42,045 nucleotides of DNA from Paenibacillus sp. JCM 18996 (GTDB taxonomy: Bacteria > Bacillota > Bacilli > Paenibacillales > NBRC-103111): positions 1 through 42,045 of the forward strand of contig BBFE01000037.1 of the NCBI GenBank assembly GCA_001313085.1, in the 5' to 3' direction. Shown here piece by piece: positions 40,116 through 42,045 of the stretch. A program made the position numbers and the translations under genes. The notes beneath the pieces were generated by a model. That model saw nothing but the letters and a program-made list of their open reading frames with translations, was not told where the DNA came from and did no database searches. The first letter of the stretch is position 1; each line of letters opens with the position of its first letter.

Positions 40116-41030
40116 ATGAGTTACGACTGCATTATTATCGGAGGGGGCATAGCGGGGCTGCAGGGAGCGATTCAACTGGGACGCTATGAGCATAAGGTGC
40201 TTGTCATCGATTCAAACTACGGGCGGTCTACGCTGTGTAAAACGTACCACAATATTTTGGGCTGGCCTGATGGGGTTTCCGGTCCGGAGTTGAGACGCAT
40301 AGGCAGGCAGCAAGCGGAAAGCACGGGTGTGGAATTTCTTGAGGATGAAGCGGTGAGCGTGCGTAAAGAGAATGGGCTTTTTTTATAGCTGGCTGCAGGG
40401 AAAAAGGAGATTTTACTACAAAAAACATTGCTGTTCGCCACAGGATTGCTCGACAACTTCCCCCCGCTGCCGGGCTTAATTGCCTGTCTCGGTATGACGG
40501 TCTACGTATGTCCGGACTGCGACGGGTATGAGATCAAGAACAAGAAGACGCTGATCTTGGGAAACGGCAACGTGGGGGCCAGAATGGCGCTTCTTCTGAG
40601 GCCATGGACGCCTCATATGACCTTCATTAACCATGGACAAGGCGAAGTGGACGACGGTGTAATGGATGAGATGAAGCAAAAGGGGATCGGTTATGTTCAG
40701 GAGGAGATTGTCGAGGTGCTGAGAAAGGATCCGGGCGTTATGCGCGGCGTAAAGCTGCAGGACGGCCGGGAGCTGGAGGGCGAGCGCGGCTTTATTGCGT
40801 TCGGCGGCAATGTAATCCGCTCCGAGCTCGCGTCGCAGCTGGGTGTCGAGCGGATGGAGAACCGCCACATCGTCACGGACCCGCGCAGCAAAATGACCAG
40901 CGTACCGGGCGTCTGGTCCGCCGGTGATGTCAACGTCCACTCCGAGCAGGCGGTGATCGCGATGGGCGAAGGGCTGCAGTGCGCAATCTGGATCCATAAG
41001 ACGCTGGTGAAAATGGACAAAGACTTGTGA
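40116..41030 (+). CDS. Thioredoxin-reductase-like FAD/NAD(P) oxidoreductase
   Basis: About 304 residues. ATG at 40116 after AAAGGGGTG. FAD-binding YDCIIIGGGIAGLQGAIQLG (GxGxxG), NILGWPDGVSGPEL, redox-active pair in YVCPDCDGYE (CxxC), a second nucleotide-binding motif LILGNGNVGARMAL and the C-terminal FAD motif VPGVWSAGDVN. The CxxC lies at the TrxB position, so a disulfide reductase is likely, but the partner (thioredoxin or another) is unknown. An in-frame TAG at 40386 results from two run errors that cancel (7 Ts for 5, then 6 As for 5 near 40423); corrected, the stretch reads GLFIAGCREKGDFTTKTLLF. Confidence 0.85.
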
Positions 41031-41191
41031 GCAAGGGAGAGTCAGGGCGGATATGTTTGCGGTGTAAGTCGGAGTTGGGATCGTTTCATTGCATTTTATA
41101 CAGTGGATGAAGGGAAACGGGTCACACGTACCCACAAATTTATCAACATTTTACCCAAAGCCGCCCAAAATTATAATTTCCTATATACAGC

Positions 41192-41216
41192 AAAATAGGC
41201 GGTGTTTCCACCGCCC
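41192..41216 (-). terminator. Terminator of the YhgE/Pip gene
   Basis: On the minus strand GGCGGTG, GAAA loop, CACCGCC, then TATTTTG. It lies after the corrected stop codon. Confidence 0.75.
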
Positions 41217-41234
41217 TTCTTCAACCGGCCCAGG

Positions 41235-42045
41235 TCAAGCCGCAGCGGAATCGAGCTGCGGCTGTTTTGCTTTTTTTCGCGATTGAACTGGATGAGCAAT
41301 AGAGCAAAGGTAGCTGCAGCCATAACCGCCAGAAAACTTCCGAGCACCGCCGCGCTGCTCCACATGAAACCGTATTGGCCGCTAGAGATGACGGCTCTGA
41401 ATCCGGTGACGGAGTAGCCCATTGGCAGGAAGTGGTTCAGCGTTTGCAGCGGAGAGGGGATCAGTTCCAGCGGGAACGTTCCGGCCGAGCTCGTCAACTG
41501 CAGGATCAGCACAATGACGGCGATGAACCGCCCTGCGTCGGACAGCGCCGAGACCAGGAAAAGAATGATGGACATGAACGCCCAGCTCGTTAGCAGCGTA
41601 AAGAAAATGAATAAAGGAACGCTGCGCACCTCAATTTTCACCACGTCCAGCAAAATGATATCCACCAGCAGCGCCTGCAGCGTAGCTATCGCCATTACAA
41701 TCACGAACTTGCTCAGAAACCAGCCGAATGCCGACTGAGGTGGTGCCGCGGGGGTTTTGAAAGCAAATACGACCGACAGCATCAAGGCGCCCACGAACAA
41801 GCCTAAAGACATGAAGTAAGGTGCGATACCGGTACCGTAGTTCGGAACCGAGGTTTTTTTCTGTTCATCGACCTTGACCGGATTGGAGAACTGCTCCAGA
41901 TTGCTGTCGGTCGCGTTGATGCCGCTCGTCTTGCCCACCGCTTCCGACAGCTTGCCGGTAAGCTCGCTCGAGCCGCTGACCACGGAGCCCATGCCCTCGG
42001 CCAGCTTATGCGTGCCGTCGTTCAGCTGCGCTGTGCTGTCGGCCA
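41235..42045 (-). CDS. YhgE/Pip-family membrane protein, 3' part (5' end outside window)
   Basis: C-terminal roughly 270 residues. Repeated coiled-coil linker (LNDGTHKLAEGMGSVVSGSS), then five or six membrane helices of the ABC-2/Pip type (APYFMSLGLFVGALMLSVV, FVIVMAIATLQALLVDI, FIAVIVLILQLTSSAGTF, ELIPSPLQTLNHFLPMGYS). The family includes phage infection protein Pip and EsaA-like proteins; roles are in the cell envelope and secretion, not settled. A 7-A run near 41277 (minus sense) where 5 fits extends the frame falsely to 41171 through the terminator; with 5 As the end is NREKAKQPQLDSAAA and the stop is at 41235. Confidence 0.82.

Overview
The window looks like a chromosomal segment of a spore-forming, moderately GC-rich Firmicute, most likely Paenibacillus or a close relative. 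Supporting features are strong AGGAGG-type ribosome binding sites, Firmicute leader RNAs (SAM-I/S-box, T-box), a gamma-type spore protein, a YtxC sporulation-type gene, GlnR and PhoP operators, and a futalosine-pathway mqnC. This assignment comes from recalled protein families; no database was searched.

Sequence quality dominates the reading. Almost every gene of more than about 500 bases is broken, and nearly every break falls on a homopolymer. A/T runs whose correct reading needs 5-6 bases appear as 6-8, while short G/C runs have usually lost one base. Shifting frame at those runs restores full-length, fully conserved proteins, including essential ones (thrS with about ten breaks, ispH, glnA). 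I therefore give whole-gene coordinates and treat the breaks as probable consensus errors, not pseudogenes. The same error type creates a false gene fusion (38216-38219), a false C-terminal extension (41171-41234) and a false in-frame stop (40386-40388).

Layout. 66-1752: ilvD (branched-chain amino acids). 2152-2754: two small minus-strand genes (one DUF3055-like). 2982-3993: HRDC-domain protein behind a promoter and leader terminator. 4362-7876: a two-gene heterodimeric ABC exporter. 7949-8888: corA on the minus strand with a long leader. 9348-12965: S-box-controlled metA-metI-metC. 13135-14285: mqnC. 14558-16519: a GNAT enzyme, an Rrf2 regulator and an NAD(P)H-dependent quinone-reductase-like protein behind a triple operator. 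16668-19888: ytxC, then a T-box and thrS. 19994-20842: YuiC-like 3D-domain protein and a gamma SASP. 21028-24833: HtrA protease and a two-component system. 24876-26471: ispH and a DUF2062 protein. 26968-28010: DAHP synthase. 28149-29732: GlnR-boxed glutamine synthetase of the I-beta type. 29917-32510: a DUF1800/DUF1501 pair, the second with a Tat signal. 32613-34024: drug-efflux MFS. 34172-35268: serC. 35521-36235: phoP without phoR, with four PhoP half-sites upstream. 36391-36855: trmL. 36926-38645: a 32-residue membrane peptide, a phosphodiester glycosidase and a coiled-coil membrane protein on the minus strand. 38798-41030: MFS transporter and thioredoxin-reductase-like flavoprotein. 41235-42045: 3' part of a YhgE/Pip gene.

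Most of the window is housekeeping metabolism with independent transcription units. The most unusual item is an interspersed element of about 120 bp (26514-26634 and 35330-35448). Its arms pair into two stems and show one compensatory base-pair change between copies, which suggests a structured RNA or a mobile non-coding repeat. No tRNA, rRNA, CRISPR array or intact insertion sequence was seen.
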